From Streptomyces sp. 6-11-2 (GTDB lineage Bacteria; Actinomycetota; Actinomycetes; Streptomycetales; Streptomycetaceae), in assembly GCF_006540305.1 (NCBI RefSeq), contig NZ_BJOR01000001.1:7502001-7566000 (forward strand): a stretch of 64,000 nt of DNA. Reading direction: 5' to 3'. The position numbers were made by a program, and so were the translations under genes. Positions 8,002-16,653 of this stretch are shown here, piece by piece. Numbering within the stretch: the stretch's first letter is position 1; each line of letters begins with the position of its first letter. Below the pieces are notes generated by a model that saw only the letters and a program-made list of their open reading frames with translations, was not told the DNA's origin and ran no database searches.

Positions 8002-9459
8002 TCAATGGGCCTCTTCGAGGGCTTCCTCGCCCGCGACGAACGTGGTGCCGGTGCCTTCGGGCAGCCAGTTCCGCAGCACCGGGTAGACGGCGAGCGCCAG
8101 CACGAAGGACACCAGGAAACCGAGGGCGAAGACGTCCGTGGCCATCAGGACGATGCCGACCGCGGCGGACAGGACCAGCGTGACGACTCCGGCCCAGTTC
8201 CACTTCTCGACCCGGTGGGTGGCGCTGTCGAACCGCGCCCGGCGCACCAGGTAGTAGTCCGCGATCATCACGCCGCACATGCCGAGCGTCATGGCGCCCA
8301 GGTACGCCAGGTACTGGGTGAACTTCTCCAGGATTCCGGCGGCGATCATCACCAGGGCGATGATGTTGCCGACGACCACCATCGCCGCCCGGCCCGGCTT
8401 TCTGCCGGTGAGGGAGTCGATCAGGTTGACCAGCGAGAGCGATCCGGAGTAGGCGTTGATCGCCTGCGCCTTGGCCTGGGCCGCGTAGATCGTGACGAAA
8501 CCCATCCAGCCCGCGAAGATGACGAAGAAGGCACCTGTGTTCTGCATGACGTACGTGTTGCCCGCGACAGCGGCCGCCTCCGGGCTCATGCCCTTGTCGT
8601 GAGCCAGCAGGTAGCCGATGACCTGGGGCATGCCGCCGATCACGACGAGGGAGCCCAGCACGGTCATGACGATGTTCTGGGTGACCGGGCCGGCCACGGC
8701 CAGGACCGTCACGTCGCGCCGCGTGCGGCAGTAACGGGCGAAGTCCGTCGTGACCAGAGCGATGGTTCCCGCCGTGGCGCCCATGACCGAGACCGCGGAC
8801 TCGAATCGCGGCCACAGGCCTCCGGGGACGACTCCCGCGTAGGCGAAGACGTCCATGGGGTCGGCGCCCTGGATCACATAGATGTCCACGATCATGTAGA
8901 TCGTGACGAGCAGTGTGACGGCGATCAGGACGCCGGTGGCTCGCAGGGCGAGTTTGATGCCGAAGACGGCGAGCGCGATCCACAGCAGCGTCATGCCGCC
9001 GTAGATCAGGACGCGCCAGCCCCACGAATCGGGCAGGCCGAACATCAGCAGCGTGCCCTGGTACAGGAGGGCGGCCTCGACGGCGAGGAAGCCGAGAATC
9101 ATGAACGCGAAGACGATGGAGCCGATCGCCGAGCCCTTGAAGCCGAATCCGAAGAACCGGGAGGTGATGGTGCTCGACATACCGGTTTCGAAGGCCATCC
9201 GCCCCAGGGCCTTGCCGAGACCCACCGCGAAGGCCGCGACGAGGACACCGACGATCAGGCCCACGGTGAAGCCGGCGAGTACCACGGTGAAGCCGGCGAT
9301 GGCGAAGACGACGAGAGCGGTGGCGACGCTGACCGGGCTGAGGGCGAGTTGGTAGCCGCTCCTGCGCTCTGCCAACGGCACGCTGACCAGGGCATGGTCT
9401 TCCGCCGCAGCCGCCAGTGCCGAATCAGCCGGTCTGGGATTCCTGGTGTATGAAGACAC
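8002..9459 (-). CDS. NCS1-family nucleobase/N-heterocycle permease
   Basis: The 485-residue polytopic protein has about twelve membrane segments and NCS1 features. The N-terminal SVPLAERRSGYQLALSPVS precedes helix 1, and LVTTDFARYCRTRRDV is a cytosolic loop typical of cytosine/purine permeases. Such carriers import cytosine, purines, hydantoins, thiamine or pyridoxine using a cation gradient. Its place inside an aromatic degradation operon points to uptake of the pathway substrate, probably a nitrogen-containing ring. The start at 9459 gives a full-length family member. The substrate assignment is inference. Confidence 0.88.
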   Translation of the reverse strand: MSSYTRNPRPADSALAAAAEDHALVSVPLAERRSGYQLALSPVSVATALVVFAIAGFTVVLAGFTVGLIVGVLVAAFAVGLGKALGRMAFETGMSSTITSRFFGFGFKGSAIGSIVFAFMILGFLAVEAALLYQGTLLMFGLPDSWGWRVLIYGGMTLLWIALAVFGIKLALRATGVLIAVTLLVTIYMIVDIYVIQGADPMDVFAYAGVVPGGLWPRFESAVSVMGATAGTIALVTTDFARYCRTRRDVTVLAVAGPVTQNIVMTVLGSLVVIGGMPQVIGYLLAHDKGMSPEAAAVAGNTYVMQNTGAFFVIFAGWMGFVTIYAAQAKAQAINAYSGSLSLVNLIDSLTGRKPGRAAMVVVGNIIALVMIAAGILEKFTQYLAYLGAMTLGMCGVMIADYYLVRRARFDSATHRVEKWNWAGVVTLVLSAAVGIVLMATDVFALGFLVSFVLALAVYPVLRNWLPEGTGTTFVAGEEALEEAH

Positions 9460-9540
9460 GGTGGTTCCTGTCCTAGTGAGAAATGCGGCACCTGCGGCGG
9501 AACTTCCATGGCCGGACCCGCCCGATGTGGCCGCGAGGGA

Positions 9541-9942
9541 TCAGTCCGCGCTGCAACCCGCTACGGCGATGGCCTCGATTTCGAGGAGGATCTCCGGCTT
9601 GGCGAGGGCGGAGACCTCGACCAGCGTGCAGGCGGGGAAGTCGCCGGAGAAGAACTCCTGACGGGCCTTCCACACCTCGGCGTTGTCACCGATGTCCGTG
9701 ACGTAGATGGTCATTTTGACGATGTCGTCCATGACCGCGCCGGCCGCCTCGACCAGGTCCTTGATCTTCTGGAAGACGACCTTGGCCTGTTCGTAGGAGG
9801 TCTCGCCGAGGACGGTCTCCCTGTCCTGCCCGCGGGCGGTCATTCCGGAGACCATGATGAGTTCGTCGATCCTCAGGCAGTTCGACCACATCTTGTCCGC
9901 CGGCTCCCGCACGGCGGCGGAGTGGATACGCTGCTTCTTCAT
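9541..9942 (-). CDS. Rid-family (YjgF/YER057c/UK114) protein, possible deaminase
   Basis: This 133-residue protein is a single Rid domain, with LIMVSGMTARGQD and VVFQKIKDLVEAAGAVMDDI as family signatures. The arginine that canonical RidA uses to bind the substrate carboxylate (within a PxR motif near residue 105) is replaced by Cys105 in DFPACTLVEV. It is therefore probably not a housekeeping imine hydrolase. In 2-aminophenol degradation a Rid-family enzyme, 2-aminomuconate deaminase, acts directly after the semialdehyde dehydrogenase. Here the gene lies 11 bases after an aldehyde dehydrogenase, which fits that role. The ATG at 9942 follows GAGGA. Confidence 0.85.
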   Translation of the reverse strand: MKKQRIHSAAVREPADKMWSNCLRIDELIMVSGMTARGQDRETVLGETSYEQAKVVFQKIKDLVEAAGAVMDDIVKMTIYVTDIGDNAEVWKARQEFFSGDFPACTLVEVSALAKPEILLEIEAIAVAGCSAD

Positions 9943-9953
9943 CGCTGTTGTCC

Positions 9954-11507
9954 TCACAGGTCGATGCGGTTGTCCCACGCGGACGTTCCGCCCCAGTTCA
10001 CGCATACGCTCTGGCGGCGCATGAATCCCTTCCAGGCGTCCGAACCGGCTGTACGACCACCGCCGGTCTCCTTTTCGCCGCCGAAGGCGGAACCGACGTC
10101 GGCACCCGTCGTGCCCATGTTGACGCGCACGATTCCGCAGTCACTGCCCCGAGCCGACAGGAACGTCTCGATGTTGGTCAGGTTCGTGCTGTGCATGCCC
10201 GAGGCGAGACCCTGGGCGACACCGTTGTGGATCTCGATGGCCTCCTCGAGATCGTCGTAGGTCAGCACGGAGACGATGGGCACGAAGGTCTCCGACTGGG
10301 CGATCTCGAAGTGCGGTTCGACACCCGTGACGATGGCCGGCTCGACGTACAGACCCGGGCGGTCGATCACGTTGCCGCCGTACGCCACGGTGGCGCCCTC
10401 ACGTTCGGCACCGGCGAGGACCTGCTTGTAGTCCTCCAGCGCACGCCGGTCGATCAGCGGGCCGACCACGGTGTCCGGGTCGCGCGGGTCACCGATGGCG
10501 ATCTGGTCGAAGGCCTTCTTCAGCAGCTCGACCAACTCGTCCGCGATGCTCGCGTGCGCGATGACACGGCGGGTGCTCGTGCAGCGCTGGCCGGTCGTGC
10601 CGACCACGCCGAACGTCAGTGCCTTGGCGGCGAGTTCCAGGTCGGCGGTCTCGTCGACGATGCAGCCGTTGTTGCCCGAGCACTCCAACTGGTACCGGCG
10701 GCCCAGCGTCGAGCCGACGATCTCGGCGACCTTGCGCCCCACCGGCGTGGAACCGGTGAACGAGATCATGGCGACACGGGTGTCGGAGACCATCTTCTCG
10801 GCGACGGCGTTGTCGTCGGGGATGAACAGGGAGAACACCCCCTCGCAACCCATCTCCGCCGCCGCCTTGTTGACCAGCTTCTGCACGGCGATGGCGGTCA
10901 ACGGCACCTTGGGGCTCGGCTTCCAGATCACCGTGTTGCCGGCGATCGCGGAGAGGAACCCGTTCTGCGCCCAGACGGCGGCCGGGAAGTTGTACGCGCT
11001 GATCAGCCCGACGACGCCCAGCGGCAGCCACTGGTCGTACATGCGGTGCTCGGCACGCTGGGACTGCTGGGTGAAGCCGTACAGCATCCGCGCCTGGCCG
11101 GCGGCCAGCGTCGACATGTCGACCGCCTCGCGGAGCTCGCCCTTGGCCTCCATCGTCGACTTGCCGGTGTCCAGCGAGACGACAGCGGCCAGACTTTCCA
11201 GATTCTCCTCGATCAACTGGCCGATCCGGCGCACGAATTCACCTCGTCGCGGCGGCGGCACCATCCGCCACTTCTTCTGTGTCTCGACGGCGGCGGCCAC
11301 GAGCGTCTCGTAGTCCTGTGCGTCCGAGGTCGCGATCCGGCCCACGACCTCGCCGTCTGCGGGACACTGCGCCTCGATGACCGGGCGGAACTCGACGGCT
11401 CCCCAGCCGAGCGAGTCCGCGTAGGTGCCGGAGTGCACCTGGTCCAGGCCGAATTCAGCCAGCACCTTGCCGGCGTCGAACAGAGTCTTGGTGGTTTCGT
11501 TCATCAT
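9954..11507 (-). CDS. NAD(P)-dependent aldehyde dehydrogenase
   Basis: The 517-residue protein is a full-length ALDH. It has the cofactor motif FTGSTPVGRK, the general-base glutamate Glu275 in YQLECSGNNG and the nucleophile Cys309 in TTGQRCTSTRR. Overall it looks ALDH7-like. It would oxidise the ring-cleavage semialdehyde formed by the extradiol dioxygenase encoded upstream in the operon, giving a (2-amino- or 2-hydroxy-)muconate. It is followed after 11 bases by the Rid-family gene and preceded by the cupin gene. The exact substrate is inferred from context. Confidence 0.9.
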   Translation of the reverse strand: MMNETTKTLFDAGKVLAEFGLDQVHSGTYADSLGWGAVEFRPVIEAQCPADGEVVGRIATSDAQDYETLVAAAVETQKKWRMVPPPRRGEFVRRIGQLIEENLESLAAVVSLDTGKSTMEAKGELREAVDMSTLAAGQARMLYGFTQQSQRAEHRMYDQWLPLGVVGLISAYNFPAAVWAQNGFLSAIAGNTVIWKPSPKVPLTAIAVQKLVNKAAAEMGCEGVFSLFIPDDNAVAEKMVSDTRVAMISFTGSTPVGRKVAEIVGSTLGRRYQLECSGNNGCIVDETADLELAAKALTFGVVGTTGQRCTSTRRVIAHASIADELVELLKKAFDQIAIGDPRDPDTVVGPLIDRRALEDYKQVLAGAEREGATVAYGGNVIDRPGLYVEPAIVTGVEPHFEIAQSETFVPIVSVLTYDDLEEAIEIHNGVAQGLASGMHSTNLTNIETFLSARGSDCGIVRVNMGTTGADVGSAFGGEKETGGGRTAGSDAWKGFMRRQSVCVNWGGTSAWDNRIDL

Positions 11508-11561
11508 CGCCTTCCATCAACGTCGCGAGTTCGGCAGGAATACGTCGGACGGCTCCGCACC

Positions 11562-11984
11562 TCACCCCTTGGCAAGGAAGTCGCCGATCGTCTCGTCCGT
11601 GTGGTACTCGGGCTTCTCGTAGTAGTGCGGGCCGTCGTAGATCTCGATCAGCACGCTGCGCTCGTGCGCCAGGGTCGGACCGTGCGGATGGTCCTTCGGG
11701 TTCATGTAGAACGACCCGGGACGCAGCCGGAGGCCGGAGTCGGTGTACTCGTAGTCGCCCTCGAGGCAGTACATGAACTGGTTCGAGGCGTGCGTGTGCT
11801 TGGTCGGGATGGTGCCGCCCCGCTGGTACTCGAGGAGGGCGATGCTGGCGCCGGTGTCGGGGTTCTTGTGGAGGAAGTACTGACGGAACCCGTAGTCGGG
11901 ATAGTCGATCCAGTCCTCGTCCTTGAGGTCGGCGGCATGGATCAGGACCTCGAGCGACTTCATGGTCGCGGGGTTGATGTCCAC
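11562..11984 (-). CDS. Small cupin-domain protein
   Basis: This 140-residue single-domain cupin has a metal-site motif in IPTKHTHASNQFMYCLEGDY and a second cupin motif near LRPGSFYMNPKDHPHGP. It may be an isomerase, a decarboxylase or a ring-opening enzyme in the pathway, and the sequence alone does not tell which. It is three bases downstream of the RraA-like gene and 54 bases upstream of the aldehyde dehydrogenase, well inside the operon. The start at 11984 gives an N-terminus typical of small cupins. Confidence 0.8.
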   Translation of the reverse strand: MDINPATMKSLEVLIHAADLKDEDWIDYPDYGFRQYFLHKNPDTGASIALLEYQRGGTIPTKHTHASNQFMYCLEGDYEYTDSGLRLRPGSFYMNPKDHPHGPTLAHERSVLIEIYDGPHYYEKPEYHTDETIGDFLAKG

Positions 11985-11987
11985 TGT

Positions 11988-12740
11988 TCACTCCCATCCG
12001 GGGCGGCCTGCTGCCACCCACGTCTCGTATTCCTGGCGGCTCTCGGGTGTGGCGGGGAACAGGCCGAAGAGGGACCGGCCCCGCTCGAGTTCACGAGCCG
12101 CGAACTCCTCGTACGCGGTGGCGTCGGCGGCTTCCGCGGCGACCTCCGGGGCCAGTTCACGGGGAATGACCACGACGCCGTCGCCGTCACCGAGCAGCAC
12201 ATCGCCGGGGTAGACCGCCACTCCGCCGCATCCGACGGGTTCGTCGAGTGCGACCGGATGCAGGGCGATGGGGGTCGCCCGGGGCGCGTTGTCCCGCTGA
12301 TAGCACGGCAGGCCCGTCCCCCTGACGGCCTCCGAGTCCCGGTAGCCGCCGTCGGTGACCACGCCGGACACACCGCGGTGCTTCAGCCGCGCCGCCATCA
12401 TGTCGCCCATGGACGCGGCAGCCGTGCAGCCGAACGCGTCGATCACGAGCACCGCGCCGGGCGGGCACTCCTCGATCGCCCGCCGGTGCAGGTTGTCGCT
12501 GCTCGAGTAGGTGGCGAGGCTGTCGAGATCCTCGCGTGCGGGGATGAACCTCAAGGTGTAGGCGGGGCCCACCAGCGGTGGCTGGCCGGCCGCCAGCGGC
12601 CGCACACCGGCCATGACCGTGTTCCGCAGGCCGCGCCGGAGCAGCATGTTGGCCACGGTGGCCGAGCCCGCCCGCGTCAGCTGCGCCCGGAGCGGTCCGG
12701 GCAGTGGTCCGGCGAGGTCCGCGCTCGCTGCGGCGGTCAC
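11988..12740 (-). CDS. RraA-like aldolase/decarboxylase
   Basis: The 250-residue protein belongs to the RraA/HMG-aldolase family. It has GDMMAARLKHRGVSGVV and the TDGGYRDSE segment that holds the conserved arginine-aspartate pair. Members cleave 4-hydroxy-4-methyl-2-oxoglutarate or 4-carboxy-4-hydroxy-2-oxoadipate, or decarboxylate oxaloacetate, using a divalent metal. Here it would perform the last cleavage to pyruvate. The GTG at 12740 overlaps the dioxygenase stop as GTGA, a clear coupling signal, and is preferred over a start further upstream. Confidence 0.85.
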   Translation of the reverse strand: MTAAASADLAGPLPGPLRAQLTRAGSATVANMLLRRGLRNTVMAGVRPLAAGQPPLVGPAYTLRFIPAREDLDSLATYSSSDNLHRRAIEECPPGAVLVIDAFGCTAAASMGDMMAARLKHRGVSGVVTDGGYRDSEAVRGTGLPCYQRDNAPRATPIALHPVALDEPVGCGGVAVYPGDVLLGDGDGVVVIPRELAPEVAAEAADATAYEEFAARELERGRSLFGLFPATPESRQEYETWVAAGRPGWE

Positions 12741-13672
12741 TGGAAGAACTCCAGGGGCGGGCGGTTCCCCCACTGGGTGGTGTCACTGGCGGTGCCGTTG
12801 AACTTGGTCGGCCGGTGGGTGTGGTCGACGATGTCGCCGTCGGTGTAGTGCTCGATGCGGAAGCCGAAGGGGTCCTTCCAGTAGTCGAAGATCTGGCTGC
12901 CGAGCAGGTGGCGGCCGACTCCGACGTCGAGGGAGTATCCCTGCTGGATGAGGTAGTCGTGCGACGACATGACGGCGTCCATGTCGGTGACCTCGAACGC
13001 GCTGTGGTGGATTCCCGCCCAGTCCGACTGCAGGACGAGCATGAAGTGGTGGTCCACGAGCTGCTCGCCCAGGTCCAGCCGGACGAAGGTGCCGACGACA
13101 GGCCCCTCCTCGCCCGGCGGGACGAAGTGGTCGGAGGGAAGGAAGTTGAAGCGTTCGTTGAGCCAGGCCATGGTCTCGTCGTGGTTCTTCACATGAAGCA
13201 CGAAGTGACCCAGGCGGGCGATGGTGCACGGCGCGACGGGCTGGCGGACGGCGGCGTTCACCCGGTTCTTGTCGCGGATGTTGTTCATCGCGAAGGGTTC
13301 CCGGTCCGGGATCGGCTCGGCCTCGCGCCGGCCCTGGACCGCCCGGATCTCGAAGCCGTCGGGCGTGGTCATCGCGACCTCGTGGCCGCCGCCGGGCTCC
13401 GTCGACTCGCGGACCGGGGACGACCCCGGCATCGCGGCGAGCTCGACGAGGTCGTCGTAGGTGGCGACCTCGATCGATGCGCCGACGAAGCGCTGTTTGC
13501 CGGCCTTGCGGGTCACATGGATGTGATGCTGGGTGCCCGTACCCCGCATGTACAGGGTCCGGTCGTCGCTGCCCTCGGCCGGCACCATGCCGAAGGCGGT
13601 CAGGAACTTCTCCATCACCTCGAGATCCGGTGCCTCGTAGGTGACTTGGGCAGCATCGATAGCCGTAGCCAC
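12737..13672 (-). CDS. Type I extradiol ring-cleavage dioxygenase
   Basis: The 311-residue protein consists of two vicinal-oxygen-chelate modules, as in BphC-type enzymes. The iron ligands expected in the C-terminal module are visible: His156 in RLGHFVLHV, His222 or His223 in GIHHSAFEV, and Glu274 in FRIEHYTDGD. It should cleave a catechol, aminophenol or dihydroxy-heterocycle next to the hydroxyl pair. The GTG at 13672 follows AGGAGG, so it is preferred to an upstream GTG. It is downstream of the hydroxylase that would create its substrate and overlaps the aldolase gene by four bases. Confidence 0.9.
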   Translation of the reverse strand: MATAIDAAQVTYEAPDLEVMEKFLTAFGMVPAEGSDDRTLYMRGTGTQHHIHVTRKAGKQRFVGASIEVATYDDLVELAAMPGSSPVRESTEPGGGHEVAMTTPDGFEIRAVQGRREAEPIPDREPFAMNNIRDKNRVNAAVRQPVAPCTIARLGHFVLHVKNHDETMAWLNERFNFLPSDHFVPPGEEGPVVGTFVRLDLGEQLVDHHFMLVLQSDWAGIHHSAFEVTDMDAVMSSHDYLIQQGYSLDVGVGRHLLGSQIFDYWKDPFGFRIEHYTDGDIVDHTHRPTKFNGTASDTTQWGNRPPLEFFQ

Positions 13673-13698
13673 GGGTCCTCCTGGGGTGGGTGAGAGCA

Positions 13699-13757
13699 CG
13701 GCGACGCGTACGCTCCGGCGTCGCCGAACGGCCGGGGCTCCCTCTCGGTAGGGAGCC
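13699..13757 (-). other. Two hairpins between hydroxylase and dioxygenase genes
   Basis: Two inverted repeats lie in this 96-base gap. One has a 9-base stem (13699-13707 with 13718-13726) and the other a 7-base stem (13736-13742 with 13751-13757). They could be an attenuator or mRNA-processing structure that sets the ratio of hydroxylase to downstream enzymes. Confidence 0.5.
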
Positions 13758-13768
13758 GCACGGGGCCG

Positions 13769-15334
13769 TCAGCCCTTGAGAATGCTGACGTCGTCGGGGT
13801 TGCGCAGGTCCGGAACCGTCCAGCCGTTCAGGTCGTACTCGTCCATGGCGCTCTGCGCGAATTCCTTGCAGTAGTCGAGCAGACCACTGCCCCGTGCGCC
13901 GAACAGGTTGGTCTGACGCGTCACGTCGTTGCTGCCGATGTAGTTGATCTCGTACAGCTCGTGACGGGCTCCGAACTCCGTACCGATGGAGTCCCAGAGC
14001 ATCTTCATGACCTTGACGCGCTCCTCGGCGTCGATGCCCCCGGTACCGCGCAGGTAGGTGTCCAGATAGCCCCGGATCTCCGCGGTCTTGAAGTCGTTGG
14101 CGTGGGAGTTGAGGTAGATCAGTCCACTGGCCACGACCTGCTCGATGATGTTCTTGATCTTCGGCATGGCCAGCTGGTTCATCACGCGGTAGGCGCCGGC
14201 GAACTGCGGGTCGGGCTGGATCATGCCGCCCTTCCACGGCACCGCGCTCTTCGCCATCGCGTCCGACAGCGCCCAGAAGGTGTTGCGCCAGGCGATGACC
14301 TCGCCGAGCTGGGACATGACGCCGTGGAACGAGCCGGCCCCGGTGACATCGAGGGCGCGCGACAGCATGCCGACGAGGAAGTCCATCTTGACGGCGAACC
14401 GGGTGCACCCGTGCAGGGAGGCGCGCTCCAGGTAGCCCGAGTGGATGTTGTACTTGTTCGCCTGTTCCAGGTCGTTGTGGATGAACGTGTTCTCCCAGGG
14501 GATGAACACGTTGTCGAGGACCAGGATCGCGTCGTTCTCGTCCAGTCGGCTCGACAGCGGGTAGTCGAACGGGCTGCCCAGCACCGAGGCCCGGTACTCG
14601 TTCGAGGTGCGGCAGAGCAGCTTCACGCCGGGAGCGTTGGTGGGCGTGATGAACACCGGGGAGAAGGCCGGGTCCTGCACGGCGACCTGGCCCACGTGAC
14701 CGACGAAGGTGTGGTGTGTCAGGGCGGACCCGGTGGCCACCACCTTGGCGCCGGTGACGTGGAAGCCCGCGTCGGTCTCCTTGGTGACCCGGATGAACAC
14801 GTCCTTGCCCGCGTCGGGACCGAGGCCGCGGTCCACCGGCGGGTTCATGATGGCGTGGTTGATGTACCAGGTTTTCTCCTGGGCCTTGCGGTACCAGTTG
14901 CGCGCGTTGTCCTCGAACCCCCGGTAGAACTCGGCGTTGGCGCCGAGCGTGCCGAGGAAACAGCCCTTGTAGTCGGGAGAGCGACCCATCCAGCCCCAGG
15001 TGATCCGCTGCCACTCGGCGATGGCGTCGCGGGAGGCCACCTGCTCCTCGACGCTCTTGGGCGCCTGGTAGAAGCGGTGGGTGAAACCTCCCCACTCCGT
15101 GGGCGCGGTGAGGATGTCCTTGCGCGCGGGGTCGTGCAGGGCGTCGTACATGCGAGCGATCATGCGAGCGGAGTTGCGGAAGGCGGGGTGTTCGGCGACA
15201 TTCTCCACCCGCTCCCCGTAGATCCAGACCTCGCGGCCGTCGTTGAGGCTTTCGAGATATTCATCTCCGGTAAAGGGGAGATGCTCACGGCCGGCAGGAC
15301 GCTGTGCCGACTGATTCGTGTTTCCCGTCGTCAT
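13769..15334 (-). CDS. HpaB-type flavin-dependent aromatic hydroxylase
   Basis: The 521-residue protein is full length for the 4-hydroxyphenylacetate 3-hydroxylase (HpaB/PvcC) family. Recognisable regions are ITWGWMGRSPDYKG, the flavin-binding TWYINHAIMNPPVDR, VLDNVFIPWENTFIH and the C-terminal GGIDAEERVKVMKMLWD. Members ortho-hydroxylate a phenol using FADH2 from a separate reductase; the candidate here is the product of 7302-7901. As first gene of the operon it would create the diol or aminophenol cleaved by the dioxygenase. The physiological substrate is not determined by the sequence. Confidence 0.9.
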   Translation of the reverse strand: MTTGNTNQSAQRPAGREHLPFTGDEYLESLNDGREVWIYGERVENVAEHPAFRNSARMIARMYDALHDPARKDILTAPTEWGGFTHRFYQAPKSVEEQVASRDAIAEWQRITWGWMGRSPDYKGCFLGTLGANAEFYRGFEDNARNWYRKAQEKTWYINHAIMNPPVDRGLGPDAGKDVFIRVTKETDAGFHVTGAKVVATGSALTHHTFVGHVGQVAVQDPAFSPVFITPTNAPGVKLLCRTSNEYRASVLGSPFDYPLSSRLDENDAILVLDNVFIPWENTFIHNDLEQANKYNIHSGYLERASLHGCTRFAVKMDFLVGMLSRALDVTGAGSFHGVMSQLGEVIAWRNTFWALSDAMAKSAVPWKGGMIQPDPQFAGAYRVMNQLAMPKIKNIIEQVVASGLIYLNSHANDFKTAEIRGYLDTYLRGTGGIDAEERVKVMKMLWDSIGTEFGARHELYEINYIGSNDVTRQTNLFGARGSGLLDYCKEFAQSAMDEYDLNGWTVPDLRNPDDVSILKG

Positions 15335-15426
15335 TGACCGGCCCCTTCTTGTCGTTCACGGAACCGGGCCGAGCCATCGGTTCGTGCAGTCAAGGCGCGG
15401 GCAGCAATCGCACGAGGTGTTTTCTC

Positions 15427-15647
15427 TCATCGATACGGCCCGCGCCGTCGAATTGCCGGGAAGACTGACACGGCCGCACGGCACGGGCAATAGAACGCGG
15501 AAGGGCCCAACGAGGCTCGAGTGCGTCGGCCACCGGCCTCCGGTCCGATCGGCACTCGAGCCAGAAACTGCCTCTGAGCAGGCATTTCAAGTGCTGGCAC
15601 GGGTTCCGTCGCAGGGCGGATACCGGCTCGCATGTGGTGCACGTCAC
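15427..15647 (-). promoter_or_regulatory. Leader region B of the aromatic operon, paired with leader A
   Basis: On the minus strand this region carries the boxes seen at 3638-3857. They are GTGACGTGCACCACATG (15631-15647, matching 15 of 17 bases), TCAGAGGC, GGCCGACGC, CTATTGC and an identical 21-base core at 15446-15466. The first box also forms the palindrome CATGTG-N8-CACATG on both strands, with the CRP-like layout TGTGA-N6-CCACA. Box 1 to core is 181 bases here and 180 in leader A. The core ends about 110 bases before the hydroxylase start. Confidence 0.6.
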
Positions 15648-15747
15648 ATGGATTCGGTGGTCGATCGCGGGGATGTGTTCTTGATTTCACCCTCCCTTTC
15701 CATATAGGGCGCAGCAGGGGGGTGCATAGTCCCGCGTATGGCTGCTC

Positions 15748-16653
15748 TCACCGTCCGAGCGCGCGGCGATGCTCGGCAACGGTCCGAGTGGCCTGGAGCC
15801 AGCGATCCATGAGCGGGGTAATCTCTCCTCCGCGCTTCCACAGCAGGGTCGCCTGCATGGACCGGAGCCATTCCGGGGGGTCGAGAAGCGCCACAGAATC
15901 ACTCGATCCGGCAATGCGCTCGGTCACGAGCGCGACACCCAGCCCGGCGGCAACGAAGGCTACTGCCGTCTGCGGCGTGGAAACCTCGATGACCTCGAAG
16001 GAGTCGTCGCCCGACAAGGCTTTCTCCGCGGCGTCCGGCATACCCCAGAACGCGGAAAGCCGGGACGGCAGGATCCACCGGCCCCAGCCCTTGCCGTCAG
16101 GACGGGATTCCATGGCGCGATACCTTGGCACAGCGAGCTTGACGTTGATGTCGATAATGGGGCACCAGTCACAGCCCTCGGCGACGAATCTGGCGAATTG
16201 CGTGGATCCGAACGGGACGCAGCCCATGTCCAGATCGCCGGACAGAACGCCCTGAACAATGAGGTCGGGAGTGACATCGGCCAGCGTGACGCGCGCCTTG
16301 GGGGCCTGATCGAGGAACTCCGCCAGTACGTCCGCGATGATTTCGTTGATGACCATGGGTTCCACACCGATGTGCAGATCGCCGATTGCGCCCCCTCCCA
16401 TCAATTTCAGCGTTTCCACGACTCGGTTCCGGTCCGCTATCAGACGTTCGCCCCTGGAGAGGAGGTGGAGGCCGGCCTGGGTGGGGTGCACGCCTTTCGC
16501 GGTTCGCTCGAGGAGGCTCACTCCGAGCTCGCGCTCCAGCTTCGCGATGGCGTGACTCAGCGGCGGCTGCGTCATGTGCAGATTCTTGGCGGCCTGTGAA
16601 ACCGAGCCGGCCTCGACGACGGCTTCGAAGTACTCGAGTTGGCGAAAATCCAT
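15748..16653 (-). CDS. LysR-family transcriptional regulator
   Basis: The 301-residue protein has an N-terminal winged helix (MDFRQLEYFEAVVEAGSVSQ, with MTQPPLSHAIAKLERELG as recognition region) and a C-terminal effector-binding domain. It lies on the same strand directly upstream of the aromatic operon and is the obvious candidate activator, probably responding to the substrate or a pathway intermediate. About 410 bases separate it from the hydroxylase gene, and leader B occupies most of that gap. Confidence 0.9.
   Translation of the reverse strand: MDFRQLEYFEAVVEAGSVSQAAKNLHMTQPPLSHAIAKLERELGVSLLERTAKGVHPTQAGLHLLSRGERLIADRNRVVETLKLMGGGAIGDLHIGVEPMVINEIIADVLAEFLDQAPKARVTLADVTPDLIVQGVLSGDLDMGCVPFGSTQFARFVAEGCDWCPIIDINVKLAVPRYRAMESRPDGKGWGRWILPSRLSAFWGMPDAAEKALSGDDSFEVIEVSTPQTAVAFVAAGLGVALVTERIAGSSDSVALLDPPEWLRSMQATLLWKRGGEITPLMDRWLQATRTVAEHRRALGR

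Noticed and set aside
9948..12848. Very long plus-strand open frame opposite the ALDH, cupin and RraA-like genes
   Set aside because: The sequence is rich in Val, Gly, Asp and Arg without domains. It mirrors the third-position GC bias of the true minus-strand genes, which have clear motifs and ribosome sites.
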